A DNA stretch of 16,617 nucleotides from CAZDCZ01 sp964504155 (GTDB lineage Bacteria > Bacteroidota > Bacteroidia > Bacteroidales > UBA12077): assembly GCA_964504155.1 (NCBI GenBank), contig CAZDCZ010000066.1:1-16617 (forward strand), in the 5' to 3' direction. Shown in pieces: positions 7,182 to 14,951 of this stretch. A program made the translations under genes and the position numbers. The notes under the pieces were generated by a model. That model was not told the origin of the DNA, did not search any database, and worked only from the letters and a program-made list of their open reading frames with translations. Within the stretch, counting starts at the first letter, position 1, and every line of letters begins with the position of its first letter.

Positions 7182-8171
7182 TTATGGAATACTTCTTAAA
7201 ACTGTATTTTTAATTATTATTTCAGAAAAGAGCAATAATATTGCTATTAGTAGAAATATAGAATACTCTTCATTTTTTCTACTAAACTCTTTAACGTTTA
7301 TTTTAGATTTTTCGAGCTTATCTATTTTCTCATATATCTGTTTTAATTTATTATTGTTTGTTGCTCTAAAATATTCTCCATCGGTAGTACTTGCAATTTC
7401 TTTTAATGCATTTTCATCAATTTCTACTTTCATATGTTGATACTGAATGCCATATGGTGTTTGAATAGGATAAGGAGCCGTTCCTCTACTTCCTACACCA
7501 ATTGTATAAACTCGTATTCCGAAGGTTTTAGCAATTTCTGCTGCAGTTGCAGGTGACATTGCTCCTCTATTATTTACTCCATCAGTCAATAATATTACTA
7601 CTTTCGATTTTGCTTTACTATCTTTTAATCGGCTTATAGATGTAGCCAAGCCCATTCCAATAGCAGTTCCATCTTCAATCATTCCACTTTTAATATCTTT
7701 AAACAAATTAAGAATAACCGATTTGTCAGTTGTTAATGGACATTGGGTAAAGCTTTCTCCACTAAATATAACAAGGCCTACCCTATCGTTTTCTCGTCCA
7801 GAAATAAATTGCATAGCTAAATCTTTCGATGCTTCCAGCCTATTAGGCTCAAAATCACGAGCTAACATACTACTCGATATGTCTAATGCTACAATAATAT
7901 CAATACCTTCTGTTGTAACATTTTGCCATTTTTCTACAGATTGTGGTCTTGCTATAACAACAATAAGTAAAGCAATTACAAATACTCTAGACACAAATAA
8001 TATATGTTTTAAATAGTATTTATATGTTTTTTGTTTTTGAATTCCTTTAATTGTTGATATTTGTATTTCCGGAGACGAAGTATTATTTTTTAATATATAC
8101 CATATTATTATTGGGATAATTATTAATAGTAAATATAAAAATGCCGGTTGTGCAAAACTTATATTATTCAT
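7182..8171 (-). CDS. batA: BatA: membrane-anchored VWA-domain protein
   Basis: This 329-residue protein has the start FAQPAFLYLLLIIIPII, membrane helices at about 10-27 and 57-74, a VWA domain (88-285) and a C-terminal helix (304-321). The metal site is intact: DISSS (Asp97, Ser99, Ser101), Thr169 in DGTAIG and Asp197 in TDGVN. It is the first of the tandem VWA pair, as in Bacteroides fragilis, where batA precedes batB. BatA is expected to sit in the inner membrane with the VWA domain between helices two and three; in related systems it associates with BatB, BatD and the MoxR ATPase. Of the two paralogues this one carries the shorter C-terminal tail. A 38-bp gap separates it from the BatD-like gene before it. 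Confidence 0.93.
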   Translation of the reverse strand: MNNISFAQPAFLYLLLIIIPIIIWYILKNNTSSPEIQISTIKGIQKQKTYKYYLKHILFVSRVFVIALLIVVIARPQSVEKWQNVTTEGIDIIVALDISSSMLARDFEPNRLEASKDLAMQFISGRENDRVGLVIFSGESFTQCPLTTDKSVILNLFKDIKSGMIEDGTAIGMGLATSISRLKDSKAKSKVVILLTDGVNNRGAMSPATAAEIAKTFGIRVYTIGVGSRGTAPYPIQTPYGIQYQHMKVEIDENALKEIASTTDGEYFRATNNNKLKQIYEKIDKLEKSKINVKEFSRKNEEYSIFLLIAILLLFSEIIIKNTVLRSIP

Positions 8172-8209
8172 TTTATTTTATTTTTAAATATTTTAATTCA
8201 GACAAAATA

Positions 8210-9199
8210 TTATTTATCATCATCATTTTTCTCTTGTAAGTTGTCTTCGTTTTTTTCTTCGATAACAAGTTTTGTGTTTTCAATAAATTTCATTGCATTA
8301 TCGAAACACATTTCATTATCGCTTGCAATTGGTAAATATTTTGCAAATTTCACCAAATCTGATATATAAAACATTTCTTGCAAAAGCTTAAGAGAATTAT
8401 CATCGTTAAAATCAGATATTTTTAACGATTGTAATATTTCGGTACTTGTACGCTCATAAGTACGCACTTTATATCTATCGAATAAGTATGTTCTAATTAT
8501 ATCGGTAAGTTTTGTGTGAAAAGATTTTATTTTACCATCTTGCCACAATTTTTGATTTTTCAGTTTCGTTAATTCTCTAATCGCAACAATATATGGAGGC
8601 TCTTTTGGTTTGTTGATTTTTAAAATAGGCTCTTTTCTTTTAATCTTACGCACAATATATATTATTACTAATAATAAAATAATTGCAGCTATACCAATTA
8701 ATAAATAGGGTAAGATTTCTTTAAACGTTACCGGAGCTTCTATTGGAGCTTTTATATCTTTAATGGCTTTAGTTGTATCTATTTTTACAGAATAAACTTT
8801 AAAAAACATTGGTTCTGATACTATACTGTCAAGTTTATTGTTATTCTTGAAATATGATTTTAGTTCAGGAATTTTATAATAGCCTGTATCAAAAGAAGTA
8901 ATAATTACATTTTTTTGTAAGTTTACTATGTTGTCAATAAAAACCGTATCGATTTTCGATTGTTTTACTATTTCAATTTTTTCGGGAAAAAATTCAGATA
9001 AATCAGGAAAAGCTATTTTTTGATCTTTCTGGAATTTAAGATCTATATTATATTTTATTTGATCTCCTATTAAAATATCTGTACTATCGATTTTTACTTT
9101 TAGCTCAGCTTTATTTTGCGAGTATAATAAGTTCGATATTAGTAAACAAAGGAAAAATGTAAATGTTTTTATAATGAGTTTTCGTGAAATAATTTTCAT
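8210..9199 (-). CDS. BatD-like membrane protein with C-terminal helical domain
   Basis: This 329-residue protein has a signal peptide (about 1-28, ending LLYSQ). A small beta-rich periplasmic domain follows (30-140; VKIDSTDILIGDQIKYNIDL, then DTGYYKIPELKSYF), with one membrane helix at about 163-184. The cytoplasmic domain (190-310) is helical. That domain resembles the end of BatD: FHTKLTDIIRTYLFDRYKV here against FYEELVKALWGYLGDKLSI there, and FAKYLPIASDNEM against YARYAPISNSSQM. It therefore looks like a shortened BatD paralogue, possibly of the DUF4381 type. Genes of this kind are regular members of Bacteroidota bat operons between DUF58 and batA and are mostly annotated as hypothetical. 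The end is very acidic (EEKNEDNLQEKNDDDK). A role as adaptor for BatA is inference. Confidence 0.75.
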   Translation of the reverse strand: MKIISRKLIIKTFTFFLCLLISNLLYSQNKAELKVKIDSTDILIGDQIKYNIDLKFQKDQKIAFPDLSEFFPEKIEIVKQSKIDTVFIDNIVNLQKNVIITSFDTGYYKIPELKSYFKNNNKLDSIVSEPMFFKVYSVKIDTTKAIKDIKAPIEAPVTFKEILPYLLIGIAAIILLLVIIYIVRKIKRKEPILKINKPKEPPYIVAIRELTKLKNQKLWQDGKIKSFHTKLTDIIRTYLFDRYKVRTYERTSTEILQSLKISDFNDDNSLKLLQEMFYISDLVKFAKYLPIASDNEMCFDNAMKFIENTKLVIEEKNEDNLQEKNDDDK

Positions 9200-9224
9200 A
9201 ATAATTAATAACTGAAATGTTAAA

Positions 9225-10118
9225 TTATTTAATTTCTCGTGTTTTAAATAAATTTCGTAATGGTTTTACATAATCTTGGTCAGTTGCAATTGAAATGCTA
9301 TCGACTCCTGCTTTCAGAAAGACATCGTTAAGTTCCAACATAGACTGATGCCACCATTTGCTGTAGTGATCCCGAACTTTACTGCTCGATGAATCAACAG
9401 CAATTTTTTCGCCTGTTTCTGCATCTTTAAGATTTATTATACCAACATTTGGGAATTCGGTCTCGCGTTTATCGAAGATCTTAATTGCAATAATATCGTG
9501 TTTATTATTAGCAATTTTTATTGCATCATTAAATCGAGGACTTGTAGAATCGTTTTTTGTATCGATAAAATCGGAAATAACGAAAGCCGTACAACGCTTT
9601 TTTATAATATTAGTTAAATATCTTAAAGCTTCGGAGATATCTGTTTTATTATTTTCGGGAGAAAATTCAATTAGTTCACGAATAATTCGTAAAATATGTG
9701 ATTTTCCTTTTTTTGGAGGAATAAATTTCTCTATTTTATCTGAAAATAATATTACCCCTATTTTATCGTTGTTATGTATTGCAGAAAAAGATAATACAGC
9801 TGCAATTTCGGTAATTAGATTTTTTTTAAGTTGATTTTGTGTACCAAACACACGAGAATTACTTATGTCAACAAGTAACATAACAGTTAATTCACGCTCT
9901 TCTTCAAATATTTTTATGTAAGGGTGATTATATCTAGCTGTAACATTCCAGTCTATACTTCTAATATCGTCGCCAAATTGGTATTCTCTCACTTCGCTAA
10001 AAGCCATGCCACGTCCTTTAAAGGCACTATGATATTCGCCTGCAAATATATTTCTGGATAATCCCCTTGTTTTTATTTCTATTTTCCGAACTTTTTTTAT
10101 TAATTCACTTGCTTCCAC
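9225..10118 (-). CDS. DUF58-family protein (VWA-like), MoxR partner
   Basis: This 297-residue protein carries the DUF58 hallmark at residues 35-62, GRGMAFSEVREYQFGDD followed by IRSIDWNVTAR. A VWA-like fold follows, with LLVDISNS (Asp84, Ser86, Ser88) and later FVISDFID. It has no signal peptide and no membrane helix, so it is the short, cytoplasmic form of the family rather than the anchored type. DUF58 genes are almost always found beside moxR, and the protein is presumed to be a client or adaptor of the MoxR AAA+ ATPase. Here a 142-residue secreted-protein gene is inserted between the two. The gap to the next gene is 25 bp. The start METH-type MEASELIKKVRKIEIKTRG agrees with the usual start of the family. 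Confidence 0.93.
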   Translation of the reverse strand: MEASELIKKVRKIEIKTRGLSRNIFAGEYHSAFKGRGMAFSEVREYQFGDDIRSIDWNVTARYNHPYIKIFEEERELTVMLLVDISNSRVFGTQNQLKKNLITEIAAVLSFSAIHNNDKIGVILFSDKIEKFIPPKKGKSHILRIIRELIEFSPENNKTDISEALRYLTNIIKKRCTAFVISDFIDTKNDSTSPRFNDAIKIANNKHDIIAIKIFDKRETEFPNVGIINLKDAETGEKIAVDSSSSKVRDHYSKWWHQSMLELNDVFLKAGVDSISIATDQDYVKPLRNLFKTREIK

Positions 10119-10139
10119 ACCAAAAAAATATTAAATTAC

Positions 10140-10568
10140 TTAATTATTATCATTATATTTTCGTGTGATAACAGAGAAGAACCATTCCTTTTTCTTTAAT
10201 TTAATACTATAATTATCTTTTCCGGTAAAATAATCTACCCACATCAATTCGTCTTTATAATCGTAATTTTTATTTAAAGAGTCGATAGTAGATTTTAGTA
10301 AAGAATAATCGCACATTAAAATACTATAATAACAATATCCATCGTCGTTTAGTACAAAAAGCAATGTTCTTAATCCGTCGTAATCTTCAAACTTAATAAA
10401 ACTATGCTTGCCTCCCATTACTTCTTTCGAGAAATAGAAATCTTTATATTTCTCTTTAATATTTTTTTTTATTTCTAGTTTATGAGATCCAATATAGTTT
10501 TGAGAAAATCCACGAAAATTCGCAATTGCAATTAACAGAAGTATAAATACGAATTTCTTCATTATCAT
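10140..10568 (-). CDS. Small secreted protein of unknown function in the bat operon
   Basis: This 142-residue protein has a signal peptide (about 1-23, cleavage near GFSQ-N). The mature part is mixed alpha/beta and rich in Tyr, Lys and Asp: YKDFYFSKEVMGGKHSFIKF, LLFVLNDDGYCYYSILMCDY, a helix LLKSTIDSLNKNYD, and a strand pair MWVDYFTGKDNYSIKL/EWFFSVITRKY. Two cysteines (79 and 86) lie close together. I do not recognise a named family, but the shape suggests a compact secreted domain. Two starts are possible, Met1 and Met3 (MKKFVF), and the second gives the more usual signal peptide. Its 14-bp gap to moxR and 21-bp gap to the DUF58 gene place it firmly in the operon. Function is unknown; export suggests a periplasmic partner of the Bat complex. 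Confidence 0.8.
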   Translation of the reverse strand: MIMKKFVFILLLIAIANFRGFSQNYIGSHKLEIKKNIKEKYKDFYFSKEVMGGKHSFIKFEDYDGLRTLLFVLNDDGYCYYSILMCDYSLLKSTIDSLNKNYDYKDELMWVDYFTGKDNYSIKLKKKEWFFSVITRKYNDNN

Positions 10569-10582
10569 GATATAATTAGTTT

Positions 10583-11578
10583 TTACGGCACATCAATAGT
10601 ATTAAGTATTTCAGTAATAATATCTTCAGATGTAATATTTTCGGCTTCAGCCTCGTATGTAAGACCAATTCTATGTCTTAGAACATCGTGGCATACGGCT
10701 CTAACATCTTCAGGAATAACATATCCTCTACGTTTAATAAAGGCATATGCTTTTGAAGCTAAAGATAAGAAAATACTTGCACGTGGAGATGCTCCATAAC
10801 TAATTAAATTTGAGAATTTTTCTAATCCATATCTATCCGGATATCTGGTTGCAAAAACAATATCGAGAATATATTTTTCAATTTTTTCATCGGTATAAAC
10901 TTCTTTAACTACGTTTCTAACCTTAATAACATCTTCTGCTTTTAAAATGTTACCTACCTTAGGAAATTCTTTAGCAATGTTCATACGAACAATTTGCTTT
11001 TCTTCGTCCATCTTTGGATAGTCTACAAGTACTTTCAACATAAATCTATCTACTTGTGCTTCTGGCAATGGATATGTACCTTCTTGTTCGATAGGGTTTT
11101 GTGTTGCCATAACTAAAAATGGTGCTGGTAATTTATGTGTTGTTTCACCAAGAGTAATTTGGCGCTCTTGCATAGCTTCAAGTAAGGCACTTTGAACTTT
11201 TGCAGGAGAACGATTAATCTCATCAGCTAAAATAAAATTTGCAAAAATAGGTCCTTTCTTCTCTACAAATTCTTCCTTTTTCATACTGTAAATCATCGTA
11301 CCCAACAAATCGGCAGGTAATAAATCAGGAGTAAACTGTATTCTGCTGAATTTACTATTTATTGTCTGCGACAATGTGTTAATAGCTAATGTTTTAGCTA
11401 AACCCGGAACACCTTCAAGTAATATGTGTCCATCCGATAATAAGCCTATTAATAAGCTGTCGATTAAATGTTTTTGCCCGATGATAACTTTATTCATCTC
11501 CATTCTAATAATATCAACAAAAGCACTCTCCTTTTGAATTCTATCGTTCAGAGCTTTTACATCAATTTCATTATCCAT
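10583..11578 (-). CDS. moxR: MoxR-family AAA+ ATPase
   Basis: This 331-residue protein shows all key AAA+ elements: Walker A GVPGLAKT (56-63), Walker B FILADEINR with Asp119 and Glu120, sensor 1 ATQNP (158-162), a probable arginine finger in VDRF (Arg178) and sensor 2 GASPRAS (262-268, Arg266). ALLEAMQERQ (131-140) and PLPEAQVDRF are MoxR signatures. There is no membrane segment. MoxR ATPases act as chaperone-like remodelling rings on VWA-domain partners, here most likely the DUF58 protein, BatA and BatB. It is the first gene of the nine-gene operon. The upstream region (11579 onward) is AT-rich and I find no fully convincing promoter there; candidates are given under that region. Confidence 0.96.
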   Translation of the reverse strand: MDNEIDVKALNDRIQKESAFVDIIRMEMNKVIIGQKHLIDSLLIGLLSDGHILLEGVPGLAKTLAINTLSQTINSKFSRIQFTPDLLPADLLGTMIYSMKKEEFVEKKGPIFANFILADEINRSPAKVQSALLEAMQERQITLGETTHKLPAPFLVMATQNPIEQEGTYPLPEAQVDRFMLKVLVDYPKMDEEKQIVRMNIAKEFPKVGNILKAEDVIKVRNVVKEVYTDEKIEKYILDIVFATRYPDRYGLEKFSNLISYGASPRASIFLSLASKAYAFIKRRGYVIPEDVRAVCHDVLRHRIGLTYEAEAENITSEDIITEILNTIDVP

Positions 11579-11684
11579 AATTCTTTAAATTTTTTCAAAA
11601 AGATATTTAAATTTTTATTTATATAAAAGAAAAAATTAAATATTTATTGTTCTGTTAATTGTTATGCAAGTATAGATATTTATT

Positions 11685-11701
11685 GTGTTAAGAAGTGTTA
11701 A
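11685..11701. repeat. GTGTTAA direct repeat, 10-bp period, upstream of moxR
   Basis: GTGTTAA occurs at 11685-11691 and 11695-11701, spaced by one helical turn, so both copies face the same side of the DNA. It is about 110-120 bp upstream of the moxR start and just upstream of the candidate TATACTTG box on the minus strand. This arrangement fits a regulator-binding site, but a 7-bp repeat in AT-rich DNA can arise by chance. Confidence 0.3.
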
Positions 11702-11960
11702 ATTCTTTTAAGTATATTTAATAATGTGATATTTGCTGATTTCTTATGCTTAGTTCCCTCCTTTCGCCGGGAAAAATAGACACAACTATTATAGAGATAT
11801 GCTGTAGCGTGGTTTTAATGCAATAAAAATGAATAATAATAAGTATTATCGTTTTTACAGAATATTTGTGCCATTAACAAAAATACAATTACTAATTTCG
11901 CTATTCTTAAAATCTAAACTATTTTTTCAATTATTTCAAATTAAAACATCTAACTTAAAA

Positions 11961-11990
11961 TTTATGATACTTGATAATTTAGTATTTTTG
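11961..11990 (+). promoter_or_regulatory. truA: Bacteroidota-type promoter for truA
   Basis: TATTTTTG (11983-11990) matches the -7 consensus TAnnTTTG exactly. TTTA (11961-11964), one base off the TTTG -33 element, lies 18 bases before it. Transcription would start near 11997, leaving a leader of about 45 nt before the GTG start at 12042. The -7 box is the strong part of the call. Confidence 0.5.
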
Positions 11991-12041
11991 CATTATAAAC
12001 ATTGTTTTCCAATTATTGGGGATTATTAAAATATTAAAATT

Positions 12042-12785
12042 GTGAGATATTTTATTCAATTAAGTTATAGAGGAACAAATTATCATGGTTGGCAATTTCA
12101 ACCAAATAGTCGAAGTATTCAGGAAGATTTAGAATTAGCTTTTTCTACTATCCTTAGAGAAGAAATTAAAATTGTTGGCGCAGGAAGGACCGATACAGGT
12201 GTACATGCTAGTTTTTTTATTGCTCATTTCGAATATTACAAGATTATTGATGATACAGAAAAACTTATTTACAAACTAAACTCATTTCTGTCGAGGGACA
12301 TCTCGATACATAAAATATTTGAAGTAAAAGAAAATTCGCATGCTCGTTTCGATGCAATATCTCGATCGTACAAATATTATATTAACGAAAGAAAAAATCC
12401 ATTTTATCAAGATTCTTCATTTTATTATTCGCATAGCTTGAATATTAATTTAATGAATGAAGCTTGCAAAATACTATTTAAACATAAGAATTTTACCAGC
12501 TTTAGCAAATTACATACAGATACAAAAACTAATAATTGCAAAATATTATATGCACAATGGACATATGAAGATGACAGATTATGTTTTACGATAGAAGCCG
12601 ATAGATTCTTGCGTAATATGGTAAGAGCTATTGTGGGAACAATGATTGATATTGGGACTGAGAAAATATCTAATCTAGAGTTTGAGAAAATTATTGAATC
12701 GAAAAACAGATCAAATGCGGGATTTTCCGTTCCTCCACAAGGATTATTCCTTACAAATATAAAGTATCCAAAATCGATATTTTAA
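12042..12785 (+). CDS. truA: tRNA pseudouridine(38-40) synthase TruA
   Basis: This 247-residue protein converts uridine to pseudouridine at positions 38-40 of the tRNA anticodon arm. The catalytic motif GAGRTDTGVHA spans residues 46-56 with the nucleophile Asp51. The conserved Tyr is Tyr110 in SRSYKYYI. RFLRNMVRAIVGT (188-200) and AGFSVPPQGLFL (226-237) are the usual C-terminal family motifs, and the length is normal. The N-terminus RYFIQLSYRGTNYHGWQFQP is the standard TruA beginning, so the GTG at 12042 is the right start; the first residue is then read as Met. The gene has its own promoter and is followed by 89 bp of AT-rich DNA without an obvious terminator before the next gene. Nothing in it looks unusual. 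Confidence 0.97.
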   Translation: MRYFIQLSYRGTNYHGWQFQPNSRSIQEDLELAFSTILREEIKIVGAGRTDTGVHASFFIAHFEYYKIIDDTEKLIYKLNSFLSRDISIHKIFEVKENSHARFDAISRSYKYYINERKNPFYQDSSFYYSHSLNINLMNEACKILFKHKNFTSFSKLHTDTKTNNCKILYAQWTYEDDRLCFTIEADRFLRNMVRAIVGTMIDIGTEKISNLEFEKIIESKNRSNAGFSVPPQGLFLTNIKYPKSIF

Positions 12786-12874
12786 AATAATATTAAGATT
12801 AATTACTTAAACTATATAAACTTTAATCTAAAACCATTAATTTAGTGCATAGAACTATTTTAAAAATATAAGCT

Positions 12875-14563
12875 ATGAAACTTAAGATATCAATGAAATT
12901 TATTATCTCATTTATAATTATTGCTTTGACAATGATTATAATAACTATCTATCAATCTAAATATACAAAAATTAGAATTTCGGAAGAAAAATCATTATCT
13001 AATTATATGTCAATTGAAAGAGAATTAAACTCTTTTTTAAATGATATAGAAATCTCGGAAATTTTATTAAAAAATTGGCTTATAAATTCAGAAGATCAGT
13101 CAATAGAAAAAATTAAATTAAATGAAATTTACTTAAATATTTCAAACTATAAAAAAACACTTGATAAATATTCTGATGAATGGGGTGAAAATAATAATTT
13201 AATCTATAATAGATTATCTAACAGATTGTCTGATACTTTATTGAAATATCATAAAACAATTACCGAAAAATTATGTAAAAAAGAGAATTATTCTATTTAC
13301 AAGAAAGATATTTTATATTACAATAAATTGCTTGCAAAAAATGGAGAAATAAGTAAACTAACAAAAAGTTCAATAGCAGATATTTCTTTATTAAAGGCTA
13401 ATATAGAAATGAAAATAAGTAATATAAATGCCGAAATAGAAAAGTATGTTAGATATAATGAAGACTTAATATTCGCATCTGCTATTATTTATATAATAGT
13501 AATTTTACTATTGTTTTTATATGTATCGTTTTTAACAATACGTCCGATTAAGAAAATTACTTTTATATTAAATTTATTGAATAAAGGTGAAATTCCAGAA
13601 TATGAACTTAAGGAAAAAGCAGATGAGATTGGGGAATTGACACAAGCATTAAATATATTAATAAACAATCAAAAGAAGATTATATATTTCTCTAATGAAA
13701 TTGGTAAGAAAAATTTTAAAGTTGAATATAAACAACTTGGTAAGAATGACATTTTAGGAAATACATTAAATGATATGCGTAAAAATTTAATGTTGGCCGA
13801 GAATGAAGCTCTTGCAAGAAAAAAAGAAGATAATCAGAGAAATTGGATTACACAGGGAATTGCTAAATTTGGTGATATTTTGCGACAAAATAATGATAAT
13901 TTAGAAGCCCTAACAAATTCAATAATAAGCAATCTTATTAAATATATAGATGCAAATCAAGGAGGAGTTTTTATTATTAATAATGATGATACTGACAATG
14001 TTTTTATTGAGTTAACGGCATCGTATGCTTACGCAAAAACTAAACATTTAGATAAAAAAATTGAAATGGGTATTGGTTTAATAGGACGATCAATTCAAGA
14101 AAAAGAAACAATATTTCTTACCGATATCCCGAATGAATACATAAATATAAAATCGGGTCTTGGTAATGATAATCCCAGGTGTTTATTAATTGTTCCATTA
14201 AAAGTAAATGAAAAAGTTTATGGGGCAATAGAAATAGCCTCGTTCAAAGTTTTCGAGAAATATCAAATAGAATTTATTGAGAAAATATGTGAGAATATTG
14301 CATCTTCTCTAGCTTCTGTTAAAGTAAATATACAAACAAATAACTTATTAAAAAAGACTCAACAACAGGCGGCTGAAATGCGCGAGCAAGAAGAAGAAAT
14401 GCGTCAGAATATGGAAGAACTTCAAGCAACACAAGAAGAATCATCTCGTAGAGAAGCTGAATTAGAAAAGAAAGTTAAAGAGTTTGATAAATATAAAAAG
14501 AATCAAGAAAATTTGCTTAATAAACTAGGAAAAGGCAAACTTTCAGGTGGATTTTTTAAGTAA
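12875..14563 (+). CDS. Membrane HAMP-GAF sensor protein without output domain
   Basis: This 562-residue protein has a first membrane helix (about 8-26) and a helical extracytoplasmic domain of roughly 170 residues, reminiscent of CHASE3 or four-helix-bundle sensors. A second helix (about 199-220) leads into a HAMP domain (219-272; TIRPIKKITF, then ADEIGELTQALNILIN) and a possible second HAMP-like unit (273-306). A GAF domain follows (about 340-485; IGLIGRSIQEKETIFLTDIP, RCLLIVPLKVNEKVYGAIEI), then a Glu/Gln-rich coiled coil (488-548). The protein ends there, with GKGKLSGGFFK. There is no histidine kinase, GGDEF, PP2C or chemotaxis output domain. Similar Bacteroidota proteins carry a PAS or kinase after this coiled coil, so it may be a natural receptor-only form or a truncated one. 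Its stop lies 8 bp before crcB, so the two are probably co-transcribed. Confidence 0.82.
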   Translation: MKLKISMKFIISFIIIALTMIIITIYQSKYTKIRISEEKSLSNYMSIERELNSFLNDIEISEILLKNWLINSEDQSIEKIKLNEIYLNISNYKKTLDKYSDEWGENNNLIYNRLSNRLSDTLLKYHKTITEKLCKKENYSIYKKDILYYNKLLAKNGEISKLTKSSIADISLLKANIEMKISNINAEIEKYVRYNEDLIFASAIIYIIVILLLFLYVSFLTIRPIKKITFILNLLNKGEIPEYELKEKADEIGELTQALNILINNQKKIIYFSNEIGKKNFKVEYKQLGKNDILGNTLNDMRKNLMLAENEALARKKEDNQRNWITQGIAKFGDILRQNNDNLEALTNSIISNLIKYIDANQGGVFIINNDDTDNVFIELTASYAYAKTKHLDKKIEMGIGLIGRSIQEKETIFLTDIPNEYINIKSGLGNDNPRCLLIVPLKVNEKVYGAIEIASFKVFEKYQIEFIEKICENIASSLASVKVNIQTNNLLKKTQQQAAEMREQEEEMRQNMEELQATQEESSRREAELEKKVKEFDKYKKNQENLLNKLGKGKLSGGFFK

Positions 14564-14571
14564 TTATAAAA

Positions 14572-14949
14572 ATGATTAAGAATATTTTACTTGTTGGATT
14601 TGGTGGTTTTATTGGTAGTATTGGAAGGTATTTAATCTCAAAAATTGATATCTTATCTACTATATCGTCATTACCTTTAGGAACACTTCTTGTAAATGTT
14701 GTAGGTAGCCTTATTCTAGGTGTTCTTACAGGAATTGCAGTAAAAAGTCCCATTTTAACAGTTGAATGGCGTTTATTTTTAATGGTTGGATTTTGTGGAG
14801 GGTTTACCACATTTTCTACTTTTACAAACGAAAATCTCTCGTTTATGCGAAATGGAGAGTTTCTTTATGTATTTATATATTCCGGAATAAGTATTTTTCT
14901 TGGCTTCTCGGCTGTATATTTAGGTTATATTATCTCTAAATTATTGTAA
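14572..14949 (+). CDS. crcB: Fluoride channel CrcB (Fluc)
   Basis: This 125-residue protein has four membrane helices (about 3-20, 36-57, 66-87 and 98-122). Family signatures are GGFIGSIGRY (11-20), TLLVNVVGS with Asn42, and GFCGGFTTFSTF (73-84). The last holds the phenylalanines (Phe81, Phe84) and threonines that line the pore. Fluc channels work as antiparallel dimers and let fluoride leave the cytoplasm, protecting enzymes such as enolase. The gene sits between a HAMP-GAF sensor (8 bp before) and a DUF190 gene (2 bp after). CrcB next to DUF190 is a recurrent pair. No fluoride riboswitch is visible in the 8-bp gap, nor in the AT-rich 89 bp before the sensor gene. Confidence 0.95.
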   Translation: MIKNILLVGFGGFIGSIGRYLISKIDILSTISSLPLGTLLVNVVGSLILGVLTGIAVKSPILTVEWRLFLMVGFCGGFTTFSTFTNENLSFMRNGEFLYVFIYSGISIFLGFSAVYLGYIISKLL

Positions 14950-14951
14950 TC

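Larger units (their letters stand above)
11579..12041. other. Divergent intergenic region between moxR and truA
   Basis: This 463-bp AT-rich region separates two divergently transcribed genes and holds no convincing gene. For moxR the minus strand offers TATTTTTG (11878-11885), an exact TAnnTTTG without a good -33 box and nearly 300 bp from the start, and TATACTTG (11667-11674), one mismatch, about 90 bp away. A short hairpin TTCCC (11754-11758) / GGGAA (11769-11773) with a 10-nt loop stands out by its G+C content. The truA promoter lies at the right end. A small open frame at 11829-12029 is biased in composition and probably not coding. Confidence 0.6.

Noticed and set aside
7723..8016. Plus-strand open frame opposite batA
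   Set aside because: It is antisense to the conserved VWA region, whose codon pattern explains the absence of stops.
11829..12029. Possible 66-residue plus-strand gene before truA
   Set aside because: Its composition is dominated by Ile, Leu, Phe and Lys as expected from AT-rich noncoding DNA, there is no domain or clear start signal, and it covers the truA promoter.
12786..12874. Fluoride riboswitch upstream of the sensor-crcB-DUF190 genes
   Set aside because: The stretch is almost entirely A and T; the GC-rich conserved core and pseudoknot bases of the crcB motif are absent.
14556..14810. Minus-strand open frame opposite crcB
   Set aside because: It is antisense to crcB and rich in Pro, Arg and Thr, as expected from the complement of membrane-helix codons.
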